Source: Adineta vaga (lineage: Eukaryota > Rotifera). Taken from it: a DNA stretch of 64,000 bases. Location: positions 6,262,001 through 6,326,000 of the forward strand of contig CP075494.1 of NCBI GenBank assembly GCA_021613535.1, given 5' to 3'. Shown in pieces: positions 50,200 to 63,003 of the stretch; within the stretch, counting starts at the first letter, position 1; each line of letters begins with the position of its first letter. The position numbers were made by a program, and so were the translations under genes. The notes under the pieces are model-generated. The model ran no database searches. It saw only the letters and a list, made by a program, of their open reading frames with translations, and had not been told where the DNA came from.

Positions 50200-50823
50200 T
50201 AGGATAGGTAACGGTTTGTGTTCTAATTTTTGAGAATACACTTACGCACGAAAATGGATTGTTATAGAATATTTTATTCTTTGCATAACTAAGGACTTAA
50301 GCTGATTGTTGAGTGTTCAGAATGGAGGACACGTTTCTTTTTTGAGGAAAAAAAATGAACTTAGAGTTCTTTTTCTCACAAGAATTGACGACAGAAAATA
50401 GTATTTTTTGATGAATACATGAAGATAATTTCCATAATTAAATGACAACTATGTACGCATGATAAAATGTACTCTGCTTACAATTAAACCAGTTGAATTA
50501 ATTATCGAAGAAATCATTCAATTAGATAGTCTAATTCTCATGACAGATTTTATAGTGAAGTTTTTTCTCTAATCTTATTACCACTTACCTTCCTGATAGT
50601 TTGTTGAACGTCTCACGAACTGAAGAGAAAAGAAAGCCTTGGACGATTTATTGACATAAAACCCAAGGATGTTTCCGATTGCTTTACCATATTTAACAAG
50701 ACTGCACTTTTTCCCTCTCTCTCTCTCTCAATATGTTTACATTTTATCGGCTGTATTTTCAATGAACTTTTTTTTATCAAAATATGATAGTCTTTATTAA
50801 AAACCAATATATATTCAATACAA
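50200..50823. other. intergenic region
   Basis: About 620 bp between the U-box gene start and the LOR-gene stop. A CT microsatellite lies at 50715-50730. No gene was recognised. Confidence 0.45.
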
Positions 50824-51396
50824 TCAAGCTTTAACATTTCCTTGATGAGGTGTTGATAAAGGATTGCCTGGGAGACGTTGTGCACATGAAAGAACAATTA
50901 CGAGAGCAAGAATAAAAGCATGAAGTTCTTCTGCACTATTACTAATATCCACCCAAAATGTATTTTTCGATGGTGCCGTGTCTTTCGTAACAATCGCGAT
51001 AATATTATCATCTTTTTTCAATGTAAATTCTTGAGAAAAGATACTTCCTCGTTTTTCCATTATATAATTACCATTAACTGCACTTATTTCTAATTTATGT
51101 TGCCCAGGTAAACCAGTTCGTTTTATAGAAGCTAAGCGCGTTTCTTGTTCATCGCGACGAATTGAAAAAATATTATATGTCTGATGAAAATGTAAGTTTT
51201 CCTGACGAATTTGAATTATTTCAGTTCCAGCCGCATCAGAAAGTATCAATTTGTCACCTAAGATAAACAATGTTGAATCAACTTTGTAATGAATATTTCC
51301 AGCTTCATCAGTGATGACATATTTGTCATCCGAAGAAAAATGTTTGTCCTGAATCACATAACGATTTGTTACTGATATTTGTTGAGACTGTGCCAT
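50824..51396 (-). CDS. LURP-one-related / tubby-C-like protein
   Basis: A single-exon protein of 190 aa from the ATG at 51396. The 12-stranded tubby-C-like (LOR) pattern is visible: RYVIQDKHFSSDDKYVITDEAG, LFILGDKLILSDAAG, EIIQIRQENLHFHQTYNIF, then KLEISAVNGNYIMEKRG, EFTLKKDDNIIAIVTK. It ends with a hydrophobic helix (AFILALVIVLSCAQRLP) and a short tail, close to scramblase/LOR architecture. LOR proteins are membrane- or phosphoinositide-associated in plants, bacteria and many protists. There is no signal peptide. Function in animals is unknown. No intron was seen, unlike nearly all neighbours. Confidence 0.8.
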   Translation of the reverse strand: MAQSQQISVTNRYVIQDKHFSSDDKYVITDEAGNIHYKVDSTLFILGDKLILSDAAGTEIIQIRQENLHFHQTYNIFSIRRDEQETRLASIKRTGLPGQHKLEISAVNGNYIMEKRGSIFSQEFTLKKDDNIIAIVTKDTAPSKNTFWVDISNSAEELHAFILALVIVLSCAQRLPGNPLSTPHQGNVKA

Positions 51397-51940
51397 GAGA
51401 TAAAAATAATATCGCAAAAACTAACAAAAATAACCAACATCAAGTTAATACGGACAAACGTGAAGTAATCAACCGTGACATCAACAACTGAGTCAAGAAA
51501 TAAAATTCAACTGATTCATGATTTCTTTTTCTCTATTTATTGTCAAGTTAATCAAGTAAAAAATCAGGAAAAACGTCGTTTTACATATATATATTTATAA
51601 AAAAGAAAAACGAAATGCGTATAAATAAAAACTACAATGTACATCGATTTATTTTGTTATTCGTTTTATCACCATTTATCAATTGAATACATATATATAT
51701 ATATATATATAAATGTATAACAAGATATTTTCAAGCAACATATTGCATATCACACAATGCATTGAGAGAGATGGAGAAAAGAAAGAAATTATAATGTACT
51801 CCTATTCACACTGATCTACAACTACAATGTTTGTCTAATGATATGTTTGATACAAAAACACACACAAAAAGGACGTCTGGAATGTGTCACTGTTCGATTA
51901 TAAACACTTGAGCGAGTATGTAAGATAATTATTCGTTTTT
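51397..51940. other. intergenic region with AT microsatellite
   Basis: About 540 bp of A/T-rich DNA, with a (TA)n tract at 51691-51712. It is the 5' flank of the LOR gene and the 3' flank of the ETS gene. Confidence 0.45.
51691..51712. repeat. (TA)n microsatellite
   Basis: A perfect TA dinucleotide tract downstream of the ETS gene. Confidence 0.9.
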
Positions 51941-53770
51941 TTAATCCATCATATGTTCTTCTTGTTTACAACCAGCAGCTAAATTTAGTGGTTGTTCAAC
52001 TGAATAATTATGTAACAGACGAGCTGTTAACGATACTGGAATTGTTTGTTTGCGTTTTGTTGTTGACGAACATGAATATTGTTTTTCACTATCATGACTA
52101 CTATCTAACGATTCAGGAGAAGAGGAACTCGCTCGATCACTTTTTAATATTGGTTTATCACGTGTTGGTAGTAGAAAATGATTCGATGAAGACGTTAAAT
52201 TCGATAGCATCGAAGAATAATTTGGTAAAAGATGAAGAAATTGATTTGGAACTTGTGAGGAAGGTGATTCTTGATGTTGAAGATTTGTTTCTGATAACAA
52301 TGAAGTTTTATTCATTGAAGAATAGAGCACATTTGATGATGTATTTTGACGTTTCATATTTTTTCGAATTTCATCTGGTGAACGCATAAAACGATATAAT
52401 AAACGCTTGGATTGTTCTTTTGATATGATATTATTGGAATAATAGTAACGCATTCCACGCGATAATTTTTCATAGGTCATCGATAAACGATTTTTTTGTA
52501 AACCTAAATAGAATGTAAAATGATTTATTGAAATTAATAATAAAAAGAACTGACCCCAAAGTGCAGCTAATTTATCAGCTTGATTGATTCGAAAGATCAT
52601 TTTTTCACGATTTTCCCAATGAATAATCGATTCATAGAGTGGATCTTCAAGTAAGATGTAAATAAATTCCCAAAGAATTCGACAATCTAAAGAATTATAA
52701 ATATCTGATAGATCATTTCTGTATATATATATATGCGAATTCTTTACTTTTAGCGGCTTTTGGTTTCATTAAAATATCACCATGAAAATCAATTCGATCT
52801 TGATAATAACGTATTTGTCTTGTACTATCATTTTCATCAAGATTTCGTTTATCATTTACTTGTGATTTGATTGATATAGATGGTTTACATATAGGTTCGT
52901 GCTGTTCAATATCGATATCTTCATCATCGATGTATTCTTCTTTTACCGATAACAATGGAAGATGAATGTGATTTTTCTCTAAAGGTTTTGTCACTAGAGA
53001 AGCAAAAAGACTTTGATTAGAATTCTAGTGATGAATTCGGACAAACTTGATGATGAAGAAGAAGAATTTGATGTCTGTCGAGTACGTAGCGATTGTTGAG
53101 AATCAGTCATATTCATTGGATATTTTGTTTCAGAATGATTGTATAGATAATTCAATGTTGGATGTAAGTATGGCATGTTAGATGGTGGAATAGATAGAAA
53201 TGGACTGTTGAAATGACGCATTGATGAAGATGGAAGAAGACCAAAATTGTTCCATAATTGATAGGAAAAGGCTATACAAAATAGATCAATATAAATATAA
53301 GATTCAATTGCAAATCTTTACTTTGACAATTGATGGATTTGAGAAGTGCATAATGTTGTTGAAGTGCTTTATATAGAATATCTCCGGAACGTGATGAACG
53401 TTGTTTAAAACCATCTTCATTCAAAAGAGATAGTGCTTTACCTATACACAATTCAGATAAATTCGAAAAACGACTTTTTTTTGTGCTATTTACTTACCAT
53501 TCATTTCGAAATCATTCAATTTAATATCACCTAACGAATATTCTTCAATACAATATTCAATCCAATTTTGTACATCCTCTTTTGTCCATTGATTAATCGA
53601 TCGAACTAAAATATAAATCAATACTTTGCTTTTTTTTTCTTCTTCTTATCTCTTTACTAAACATTTTTCTTACGTAAATTCGGAGGTAAATTCATTTTTG
53701 TTGATGGTATAAAATAATTATTGGTTGGAAATGGTATATTAGTATATGTCGTATCAGTATTAGCTACCAT
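51941..53770 (-). CDS. ETV6: ETS-family transcription factor with PNT domain, ETV6/Yan-like
   Basis: A multi-exon gene. The N-terminal PNT/SAM domain (near 53300-53612) reads [33 protein letters not shown] and [12 protein letters not shown], close to the TEL/Yan type. A low-complexity, acidic middle part follows. The ETS winged helix (52380-52690) reads [34 protein letters not shown], then [19 protein letters not shown] and [12 protein letters not shown]; the MRSPDEI ending is again TEL/Yan-like. The recognition helix Arg-Arg pair of ETS (LSRALRHYY) reads LSRGMRYYY, retaining one Arg after Met. Yan/ETV6 are repressors controlled by MAPK. A Pro-Leu-Asn-Leu (QPLNL) motif near the C-terminus could be a CtBP-type site. 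Confidence 0.9.
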
Positions 53771-56217
53771 ACTAAAATTAAAAAGAAAAAACAACAAGGG
53801 TAAATGCGTTCATGCGTCACAGTAACGGAAAAGAATCAACGAGTGATGTTTTTTACATGCCTATATATGTACATTTATTAGGTATATATGCTTCCCTCGA
53901 ACATGACATCCATATTCACGTAGGATGAAATGCATTGCTTTCCCTCCTACATATTTATGTTGTTTTTTTCTTAAGACTCAATACTTCCTGTATGTTTACT
54001 TAACGGAGAATGAAAAAAGGAGCAAGTAGATAAAAATTAAAAGATAAGTTTGATAAAGGTAGATAGACGAAGACATCATTGCTCGATGTCATTAAATGAT
54101 AATAGTTAATATGTGATACTGTAGTAAATAAGTATAAAAAAAAACGAATAAGAAGAAGAAATAAGTTTAACGGAATTGTATGTCGAATAAGCATATTCGT
54201 TGTGTTATTGTTCAAAGAATAGGAGTACTTATAACTGACCTCCTTCCTTCGAAAATATTGTGGGTCAAAAGAAGAAATCTATTCATTTTGATTTCATTGT
54301 CTACCTTGGAAGCTCAAGAACACAATTCTCTCCCAACAGGAGACATATTCTGTTCTGTTTTTGCATCGTTGCTTTCTCACTCTTTCGGCCAGTCAACGAT
54401 GTGAAAAGAAAAAAAGGAATCATTTCAAGTTATTTTTTTTGAACACATATATACATACATACATACATACACAGTGGCCTTGTTCTGTTCTCTTTTTCCT
54501 CTCGATCATCATCATCATCATCCATCCTGTCTACCTGTCGAGACGACAAGAGGAAGGTCCAAAACATTCGCATATAATAAAACAAATTTTTCGCTTTTCT
54601 CTCTCTTTCATTCATTAGATTGAACACGATATCCGCACCAATACACTCAACACATATATTTTTCGGTCTTTTATCTCGGTGACCTCAAAAATATGAATGC
54701 AATATTCTCAACATAGAATCCGATGAATAGAAATGAGCGGGAAAAAAAAAGAATTCTTTGTCGCGTCACTTAAACTCCTCCTTCTCCTTTTTCATTGTTA
54801 TATTCCATTAATGGTACTATTCTCATTCGAATCATCTACAGTTACTTGCTTCAACCTAATTACAAGATGAATATAGATCTATACATATACATAGTCGACA
54901 GGTGTTTGCAAGTAATGATGATACTGATAAGACATATGACAAACAACAGTCGATTGATGACGTGTATTTACGCTAAGCTTTAATTCTACAGAGAAGTGCT
55001 AATATATAAAGACTATGATCATATCAACACTGTTCATTGTTCAAAAGAGTGAGAGAAAGAAGAAGAAGAAGAATATTAAAAAAACTAGGTCACAACAACC
55101 TGTTACTTGTTCAATCATTAATAACTCATGATCATTGACCTAGATAGACTTCTTTTTTCGTTCTCAACTATTAGTAAAGTGTATGTATGTGAAGGAGAAA
55201 TGAATGATATATCCCATTCTCTATTTGTATATGAAAGACTGATCAATGAACAATTCTTCTACTCGATTGAAAGTAAAAATCTCTATTTTTTATGCTTTGA
55301 ATTCAATCAATATCGGTTTTGCTTCATTTGACTTCTACTTCGCTTCAGTTCGAATGTTTCTGTCTAGTGAATACCGATTTAACTTAAAAGAGAAAATACA
55401 TATCTATAAAAGAGTTCATTTACACTAGACACATACTTCTGACGGAAGAAAAGAAAAATGAAAAGTGACTTGTTAACTCATTCACGGAAGATAAGATAAT
55501 AGTGGTAAGGTGAAAGTCGATTTATTTATTCTCTCTTGTATACTGTTTACCATCTTAAGAGATAAATAGATTGGTTTGTTCTTATGATGAAGATGATAAG
55601 ACAATAAACGACGAAAAGCACTGATAAATGTTCAAATGATGATAGTTAGTGATCAGAAATATACTTTTTTTTTCTTTCGTTATTTACATCGACATTCATT
55701 AATTTAACGCATGTATAGATATGCTAATCGAGCTGAAGGTGAAATCAAATGAGACATTACGTCGAGAAATGTGTATACGATTAGAACTAATCAAAAAATA
55801 TGACATAAACATTTCTTTCCTTCGTCTACTTAACGATGTCTTCGAACTTATTTGAAAATCTTTATGTTTATCTCCCAATACATTCTTTGACTATTACTTT
55901 ATTAGAAAATAAATACGCATTTCTTCCTTTCCGTGAGCATTTATCAAGTACAAAAAGAAAAGTAAATGTTTTTCTTCGAGGACAAAAACGAAAGCACATG
56001 GTGAAAAGTAAACAAAAATTAATCGATTTAGTCAATTTTTAGTAGGAAAATACATATTTTATATATGATGTAAATGTTTTTTCGTTCGTTCTATGTGGTT
56101 ATTTATAACGATTGTATTACAATGATTACATAAAAAAGTATAAATGCGAGAAAAAAACACGATTGGTATCGACATTTCTTGCACTGTGTATATAGAAAAA
56201 GGTAATCACAAAGTTCG
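53771..56217. other. 2.4 kb divergent upstream region, ETS / NCS genes
   Basis: This region lies between the minus-strand ETS start and the plus-strand calcium-sensor start. It includes an ATAC/ACAT repeat at 54449-54475 and a CATCAT run at 54507-54522. Several 60-85 aa frames exist on both strands without domain character. It is probably regulatory DNA; no gene is supported. Confidence 0.45.
54449..54475. repeat. (ATAC)n tetranucleotide repeat
   Basis: Repeated ATAC/ACAT units within the region between the ETS and calcium-sensor genes. Confidence 0.85.
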
Positions 56218-56834
56218 ATGGGTAATCAACAGGCTTCACGTTCTTTAACCAATAAAGATATTCAAATCTTAATTGAAACTAGCGGTAAAAGTGAAAAGGA
56301 AATTCAGCAATGGTACGAAGATTTTCATGAAGATAGTCAAGGTACAGATCGAATGAATAAACGACAATTTCAGACATTTTATTTGAAATTAAGAAAACGA
56401 TCAAATTTACAACAATTAACCGATCATATCTTTCGAGCATTTGATATTGATCAATCTGGTAGTTAATTCAATTTTGTTTTAGAAATTTAAATCTTTCCAA
56501 TGTTTCTTTTAAAAAAGGTACAATTGATTTTAATGAATTTCTTCTTGCCTATATTGCGACAAGTGAAGGAACTAAACGTCAAAAATTTGGTTATGCATTT
56601 GAAGTTTATGATATTAATGACGATCAAGTTATTGAAAAAAAAGAAGTGAGAAAAATTCTGAATATCATCGGTCGACTTGTTGGTCTATCTGAAAGTGAAG
56701 CTGAAAGTTATAGTCGAACATTGATGCTTTCATTCGATACCAATCGTGATAAAGTTTTAACCAAAAATGAATTTATTGAAGGATGTTTACATGATTCAAC
56801 ATTAGGGAAAGTATCCAATCCATTCGATATCTAA
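56218..56834 (+). CDS. neuronal calcium sensor family EF-hand protein
   Basis: Two exons (56218-56458, 56518-56834) give 185 aa in frame, the usual size of frequenin/recoverin/visinin proteins. It begins MGNQQASRSL, an N-myristoylation signal. EF-hands: the first is degenerate (EDSQGTDRMNKRQF), the second is FDIDQSGSGTIDFNEFLLAY, the third YDINDDQVIEKKEV and the fourth FDTNRDKVLTKNEFI; EF2-EF4 keep most acidic ligands, although EF3 and EF4 lack the central Gly. The C-terminus (DSTLGKVSNPFDI) is typical of the group. Members switch membrane binding with calcium in neurons. Confidence 0.88.
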
Positions 56835-57221
56835 TTCGAATGAATCATAAATTCGTCTCATTTTTATATAGTTATCATTATAATAAAAATTGTTTCGAAA
56901 TCATTTTCTGTTTCATTAATATCAAACTAAAGGTATCACATCGATTCTTCTAAGATCGAAGACTTTTACACAATTTCATAGAGAGAAACATTTTCTTTTC
57001 AAGTTTATACAAATAACAAACGCTCTTAACAAGCAAATACACATTAGAGCGTCATTTTTTTTTGTTGAAAAACATCCAATAGACAGTTACAATACATGAT
57101 GTATACATACACACACACACGCAAAAGAAAAAGATTTAGATTTATATATATGTATGTATGACGAGGAAATGTTGACTAGTGATCAATACAGCTAAAGATA
57201 TCCTCCATGTTGTTATTGGCT
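56835..57221. other. convergent 3' flanks
   Basis: About 390 bp between the calcium-sensor stop and the minus-strand stop. An ACAC microsatellite lies at 57109-57120. Nothing else was recognised. Confidence 0.45.
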
Positions 57222-60200
57222 TTACCAAGCTATATCAACATTAGAAAATATATAAGCATCCGCCTGTTGCATTATAGAATCAAATCGTTCGAATAACTAA
57301 ATTCAAGGAAAAAGAGACATTCGATATTAAAATGAAAGGTTTTGTTTTTTTTAAATTACTTCTTGTAACCATGTTGAATCACCACAAATAGCACTGATTA
57401 ATTCGGTCGCGTCAGCTGTAGGATTTAATGCTTGTAATTCAGCAACCTGTATTATACAAATTTTGAATGGAATAGAATATTTTATATAAAAATACTTTAC
57501 TTTTTGTTGTGCATGACAAAACATATGATAAACATGATGTTTCAATTGATGAGCTGTTTGAGCTAAAGCAGCGATATTTTCACAGACAAAGATCTCCTGA
57601 AAATGATTTGTTCATCAATATAAATTAGAAAAGACAATTGTTTATTATATATATACCAATGTTTGTAATGGAGTATCACTAGCTTTCAATGTATCAACAT
57701 CATATTGATTTCCATGAAAACGTAGTGTATGTGAAACTTGTTGAGATTTATCTTCAGTCACCTAGAGAAAATGAATGTGTTATTTTTCTCAAGAAAAACA
57801 AAATTAACGATGAAATATTTACTTGACAGTGTAATTGTCTTTGTGGTTGTGCAATAATATCAAGTAAAGGATATTTAGCTACGGCATACTTATAATAGAG
57901 AAAAATTTACATCTTCAATTCGATACATTAGAATTTCCATACCGGAAATGTTTCGATTGTACGTCTTGATTGAATTACATAGTTATAACGTTGTTCAAGC
58001 ATTTCATCAATTAATCGAATATAAGTTGCATATTCATCTAAATGGTTTTCTTTTTTTGAGAAAAAAGATTCTTGAAATTTAAATATGAAATCTTACCAGT
58101 ATTCGCTTTTATTCTTGGTAATACATCAGCATCATAAACATGATTAACAAGTACTTGCGCATAAACATCATGTTGAATACGTACTGAACTCATATGACCA
58201 TGTATTCTAAACAAATGATGTCATAGTAATTTGATAAAAGATTTTTTTGTTTTAAATCTTACTTAAGTTTGATCGGATGGGATTCACTGGCTATACGAAC
58301 AACTTCTTGATTATTATGTAAACCTTTTAATTCACATTTAAGTGGAATATAATCATCAGGAACATTCGTATAAAACATTCCCTAGAAGAAAATCAAAAAT
58401 TCAATTATAAGAATAGAATATATATTCTTACTTCATCTGTTGCCTCCCAAGCAATTTCAGAGTCAGCAAGTACTGTATCATATTTGAGTAGAAGTGTTTT
58501 TGTATGAACTTTCCAAATAGGAAAATGAAGTAGATTCAGAAAATGTCCTTTATAAAGTAAAAATTGACCGATTTCAAATGGAATTTCTGGACCCATTTCT
58601 GTGACTAAATAGAGAACAATATTTATTATTTACAAGTAAATATTAATTTCTCATCTCTAACCTTCTTCGGTATATTGTTGTCCACCGACAGTTGTTGTGA
58701 CCATTTGATTCGCTGTTGATACTGTTGAACCACCTGATGTATCTGATTGTTTATTATCCGTTGATGTTTCTTGTTGATTTCGCTCGTGCACTACTTGTTG
58801 CTGATGCTGATGCTGCTGTTGTTGTTGTTGTTGTTGTAATGCAGCATTTGCTAATTGTAATTGTTCATTTTTAAGATCATACAAAGCAGCAGCTGCAAGA
58901 GATGGACGATCAATATCCATATATGATGATGAACTATCCAAATGAGAAATGATGGGTTATACAATATTTTGCTATACAATTGACTTACTTTGTAGTCGTT
59001 GGTTGATAAATACCTTCACTAGTTGTATTTATATCTAAAAAAAGAGTATTGAATACTATTTGAAGACGAAACACAGATGATATTTAGATTTACTGGAATT
59101 AGTTGTACCAAAATTTGTTTTAGATATTGCTGCAGCTAAGAGTGCATCGGCTGTTTCCTGAACAATATAAAATCATTTAGTAAAGACAATGAATTGTGTC
59201 AAATAGACAATACTTTTTCACTCTGTACTCGACTAGGATCTGTTGCTGCTAATAAATCATTTGAAAGATAAGCCGTAGTATTTTGATTTGTTTGTTGATG
59301 TTGTCCTTGAACCATTTCATTCAATTGAGTGAGTATTGCTGCAGCAGTTGCTGTAGCTGGCTCAATACCTTCCGTACCATTCGATGGTTGTGTTACTGTT
59401 AATGTACCAGCACCTAATTGATCAATTAAATGTTGTGGTAATGTGATTGTTGTCTAAAATAGATGAACATATCATAAGAAATATGAAGGAAAAAGTTTTT
59501 TGTTTATGATTACGGTAGTATTGAGAGGGTGTGAGTGTGCATTGCGAAATAAACCGTTTAAGGCATTCAAATTTTGCTGTTCAGCATTTGGTGTTAAAGT
59601 TATCGTTTGTGGTATAAAAGTTGTTGATTGATTGTTCGTTGTTGTTGGAAGATTTTTCAGTAGTGGATTTACTTTTACTCCTTTACTATCATCGTACAAT
59701 GGTCGACCAATGACCATTATTTCTTCAATACGTGATTCATCATTGAGCATATAGGTTTGATAACCCATCGTGCCAGTTGGTTGACTCAATGAACTTAAAA
59801 CAATACCAGCATTGACTGAACCGATATAAACATTATCTTTTGGTTTACGTATAATTGGTTCATTGACAAGAGTTTCTAGAGATGGCAATTTTTCTCCAGC
59901 AAGAAATTTTAAAAAAGCATTTTGAAATGAATTTTCTTTCGGATCATAATGAATTTCAACTATAAAAAAAATATGTCAATGAATAGTTGATGAAAATCAT
60001 CAACAATCTTTACTTGGTTTTCGTTTTGGTGGTGGAGCTGCCACACGTTGTACAGATTCTTCGACATTTTGTACATGAAAGGCATTGGCATTGACCTTAA
60101 AGAAATACATGATATATGGATATAAATAGACGATTGTAGATATATTACTTTGCTTTGAAATGATTGTTTATGTTGTACAATAGATGGATTCAGAGTAGCA

Positions 60201-60897
60201 GGTGCTATTGGTTTTGGTGTTGGTTTTGGTTGAATTGGCACTGGTGTTGATACAACGGGTGGTACATGAGTTGTTTGAATTGTAGGCATCGAGGCAATTT
60301 GTAAAATTTGTTGTTGTAAACCAGCAGGTACTTGAGCAACTTGCTGTTCAGGATAATGAGAAAATAGAGAACCTAAACATGAATCAAACCATATGAATAT
60401 ATATATATATATATCTGTCTCATAGTTTAAAAGTCAGTTCAAATCAGTTGAGTAGTAGTGTGTAATAGTTTTTATTCATAAAATATTTCATTTATCCGTT
60501 CTTATTTATAAGATCATCATTTTTGAACTGACATCGAACGAAAAAAGAAAACACTTACCATCTTGTAATAAAGCATTGATATCTTGATCCTTATCAATAA
60601 TAACATCTAGAACGAAAAATATAGATTATTTTCAAATCTATATTCACAATTCTGATAAAAAAACATACACTGATCTTGTCCTTGATCATCTGTAATAATC
60701 AAAATTTGTTGATTTTCTGTAATATGATTTTGTAATTGATTGATTAATTCAGCTTGAGTTGTGGTATCTTGTATGATAACTACATCATTATTTCCAACTG
60801 TTGTTGTGGGTAAAACATTGCCAGCTGTTTGTAATACAGTACCAGGTAATACTTGTGCCGCACCGACCGTTGTTAACGGAACGATATTACCAAACAT
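57222..60897 (-). CDS. long Q/T-rich protein with C-terminal conserved-looking domain, unrecognised
   Basis: A many-exon gene from the ATG at 60897. The N-terminal two thirds are Gln/Thr/Pro-rich (TTTVGNNDVVIIQDTTTQ, polyQ/HQ near 58805-58840) with a short charged block PFQN-like FQNAFLKFLAGEKLPSLE (about 59880-59960). The C-terminal 350 residues are globular-looking: FEIGQFLLYKGHFLNLLHFP, IWKVHTKTLLLKYDT, EGMFYTNVPDDYIPLKCELKG, and a helical end FCHAQQKVAELQALNPTADA ... STWLQEV, LFERFDSIMQQADAYIF. This fits a nuclear co-regulator; a distant link to QSER1/PRR12-like proteins was considered but not established. The last exon either stops at TAA 57222 or splices over a 34-nt intron (GTAAAG...TTTAG) to a stop near 57178. 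Confidence 0.65.
58801..58840 (-). repeat. coding polyglutamine/histidine tract
   Basis: Trinucleotide repeat (TGT/TGC on the plus strand) encoding a run of Gln interrupted by His inside the Q/T-rich gene. Length polymorphism is likely. Confidence 0.85.
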
Positions 60898-61577
60898 AAT
60901 GGATTAAAACAAACGAATTTGAAAAAGAAGAAATCTAAAACAAATCGTCTTTTCTAGTACTATTTTCGTCACAATCGAAATGTTTGCTTGACACAAAGAA
61001 CGAATAGAATATTTCATTTGAAGATATATTTGATCAATAAGATAACGAGAAAAATTGTCGATAGAGGGTGTATTGAAGCTATGTTCTTCATTATTCTATT
61101 TTGAGAATGTAGATATCTTGTACTACATTTAATATAATATAGTATATCTATGACAGAAATGCTTTATGTCAATTATAAAAAGTATTTCACTATTGATCAA
61201 ACATGATATATGGTATTAGCGACAACAAGGAAATTGACGAAAGAACACGCACATTTATAGAGAAACGTAAAATCTATGAACAAAATTGTTTTTATCTTCT
61301 CGAAAGGGTTCTATTTACTCTAAAGTTTCAGCAACACTTATGACGTCATATGTCAACTTGATGCATAGAATAAAAATAAAAAATTGCTAGAGGGCTAAGT
61401 TCATAGTTCGTTTTCTTCTTAAAAATTTTTCGTAAAAATAATTCATCCGTTGTTTACAACAGCTAATATATAAAAAAAAAGAAAGAAAATACATTAAAGT
61501 AAGAAGAAATATTTAGTCTAGAATATCAACATGCTGGATTAAATATAAATGAAAAGAAAGTGACCAAAGTTATGTAT
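60898..61577. other. intergenic region
   Basis: About 680 bp between the Q/T-rich gene start and the LEA-like gene stop. A/T-rich, with TATA-like stretches near 61134-61148. No gene was recognised. Confidence 0.45.
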
Positions 61578-62509
61578 TTATTTCTTCTTTGCATCTTTGG
61601 CTGTATCTTCTGCAAGTTTTTTTGCTTCTTCACTCTTCTTCTTCAACAATTCTTGGGCTTGTTTAATTGTTTGTTTATTAACACCATTATCTTTGAAAAT
61701 ATTCGCTAATTCTGTTCCTGTTTCTTTAAGAAGTTTCTTAATTTCAGGTTTTTTATCTTTAGCTTTTTCAGCTAAATCCTTTAAACTTGAATATTGCTCG
61801 GAAATTTTACTACGTAATTCAGAATTTTCAGATATTAATTTGTTGAATGCATCACCACCAACATCACCAGCTAAATCTTGAATTTCTTTCACACGTTTTT
61901 GAAGAATTTCAACAGCTTTACCAGCTGTTTTAGGATCTAAACCACCTTCTTTTGTTAATTTTTCAAAATCATTATATGTTTCTTCAAAGACTTTCTTAAC
62001 TTCATCACCATGTTCTTTAGTAATATCTTCGATTTGATCGAAAATTTTACCAAGAAAAGGTGCCGAACCAGGAATTAAAGTAGCACTAGCTGATCGTAAA
62101 TATTTCAATGTTTCAGTTGAATCACCAGCTTTGTCTTTAATTTTTTCTTTTAATTCTTGTGCTTTCTTTGCACCTTGCTGAGCTGTACTTACAACTTGAC
62201 GAGTACCACTAAAATGATACCATGCAAAGCCTAAGAAAATAATCAAAGTATTGAAATCATATTTAAATGAATTCTTTACCTCCAAGTAGAACAGTAAGAC
62301 CACCAGCAATTCCGGCTGTAAGATTTGATCCTGATCCTTGTCCTGCTTGATTAGCAGAAGCTTGTGATGATTGCTAAAAAAAGAAATCGATCAAAATAAA
62401 TGTACGATAAAGAAGGATGGCTTACCCAACGATAAGGCGCAACTGATCGAATAGTTGGATTGACACGAGTTGCTCGTATAATAGTACTGAGTGCAATACG
62501 ATTCATCAT
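61578..62509 (-). CDS. mitochondrial helical (LEA-like) protein resembling fungal families
   Basis: Three exons (62426-62509, 62280-62373, 61578-62230) give 276 aa in frame. The N-terminus MMNRIALSTIIRATRVNPTI...PYRW is Arg-rich without acids, a good mitochondrial presequence. A Gly-rich membrane helix (LTAGIAGGLTVLLGGFAWYHF) follows. The rest is charged amphipathic helix: AQQGAKKAQELKEKIKDKAG, YLRSASATLIPGSAPFLGKI, EHGDEVKKVFEETYNDFEKL, ending in Lys/Glu/Ala repeats like LEA proteins. The block around IPG and HGDEV recalls a conserved mitochondrial family of fungi as I remember it. Bdelloids are known for acquired genes, so transfer is possible; introns and composition match the neighbours. 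Confidence 0.78.
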
Positions 62510-63003
62510 TGTTAATTAGAAAGAAAAGACGTTTAGATAGATATAAGAAATATACAAGGTATGCTTTTGAATGAGAAAAAGAATGGTAAATATTTGATTT
62601 TGAGAATAGAAGCCTCCGTTGTGAAAGAAAAAATCATTGATTGGTAGATTGATCGACCAATTCATTCGTAGAAATAAATGAATGAATGAAACGATCGATC
62701 GATACCATAAACGTCAAAAACTCTAGTTAGTCTCTGTACTTTACGTACGTGCGGACAAACAAACAATTTATCCTTACAAGACTCTTCTCTATGAATAAGA
62801 GAATTCAATAAAAGAAGCATTTAAAAAAATAACCTACTCTTTTCCTTTTATTTTCATCAAATATTTTATGTTCATTAGATCTCTCATCTCATCGATGGAT
62901 TTTATTCTTTCAAATATTCTCTCATAAACTTTATATACTCAATTTGAATCATTTAATACTATTATAAAATAGTAATGGAAACTTAATGTACATCGTTTTC
63001 TAG
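62510..63003. promoter_or_regulatory. upstream region of the LEA-like gene
   Basis: About 490 bp, AT-rich with GAATGAATGAAACGATCGATCGAT near 62670-62700. No coding frame was recognised. Confidence 0.4.

Noticed and set aside
55836-56042. 68-codon plus-strand ORF before the calcium-sensor gene
   Set aside because: No domain, no splice partners; AT-driven composition.
61597-61881. 94-codon plus-strand ORF
   Set aside because: Antisense of the Lys/Glu-rich LEA-like gene, giving a false hydrophobic Ser/Leu/Phe protein.
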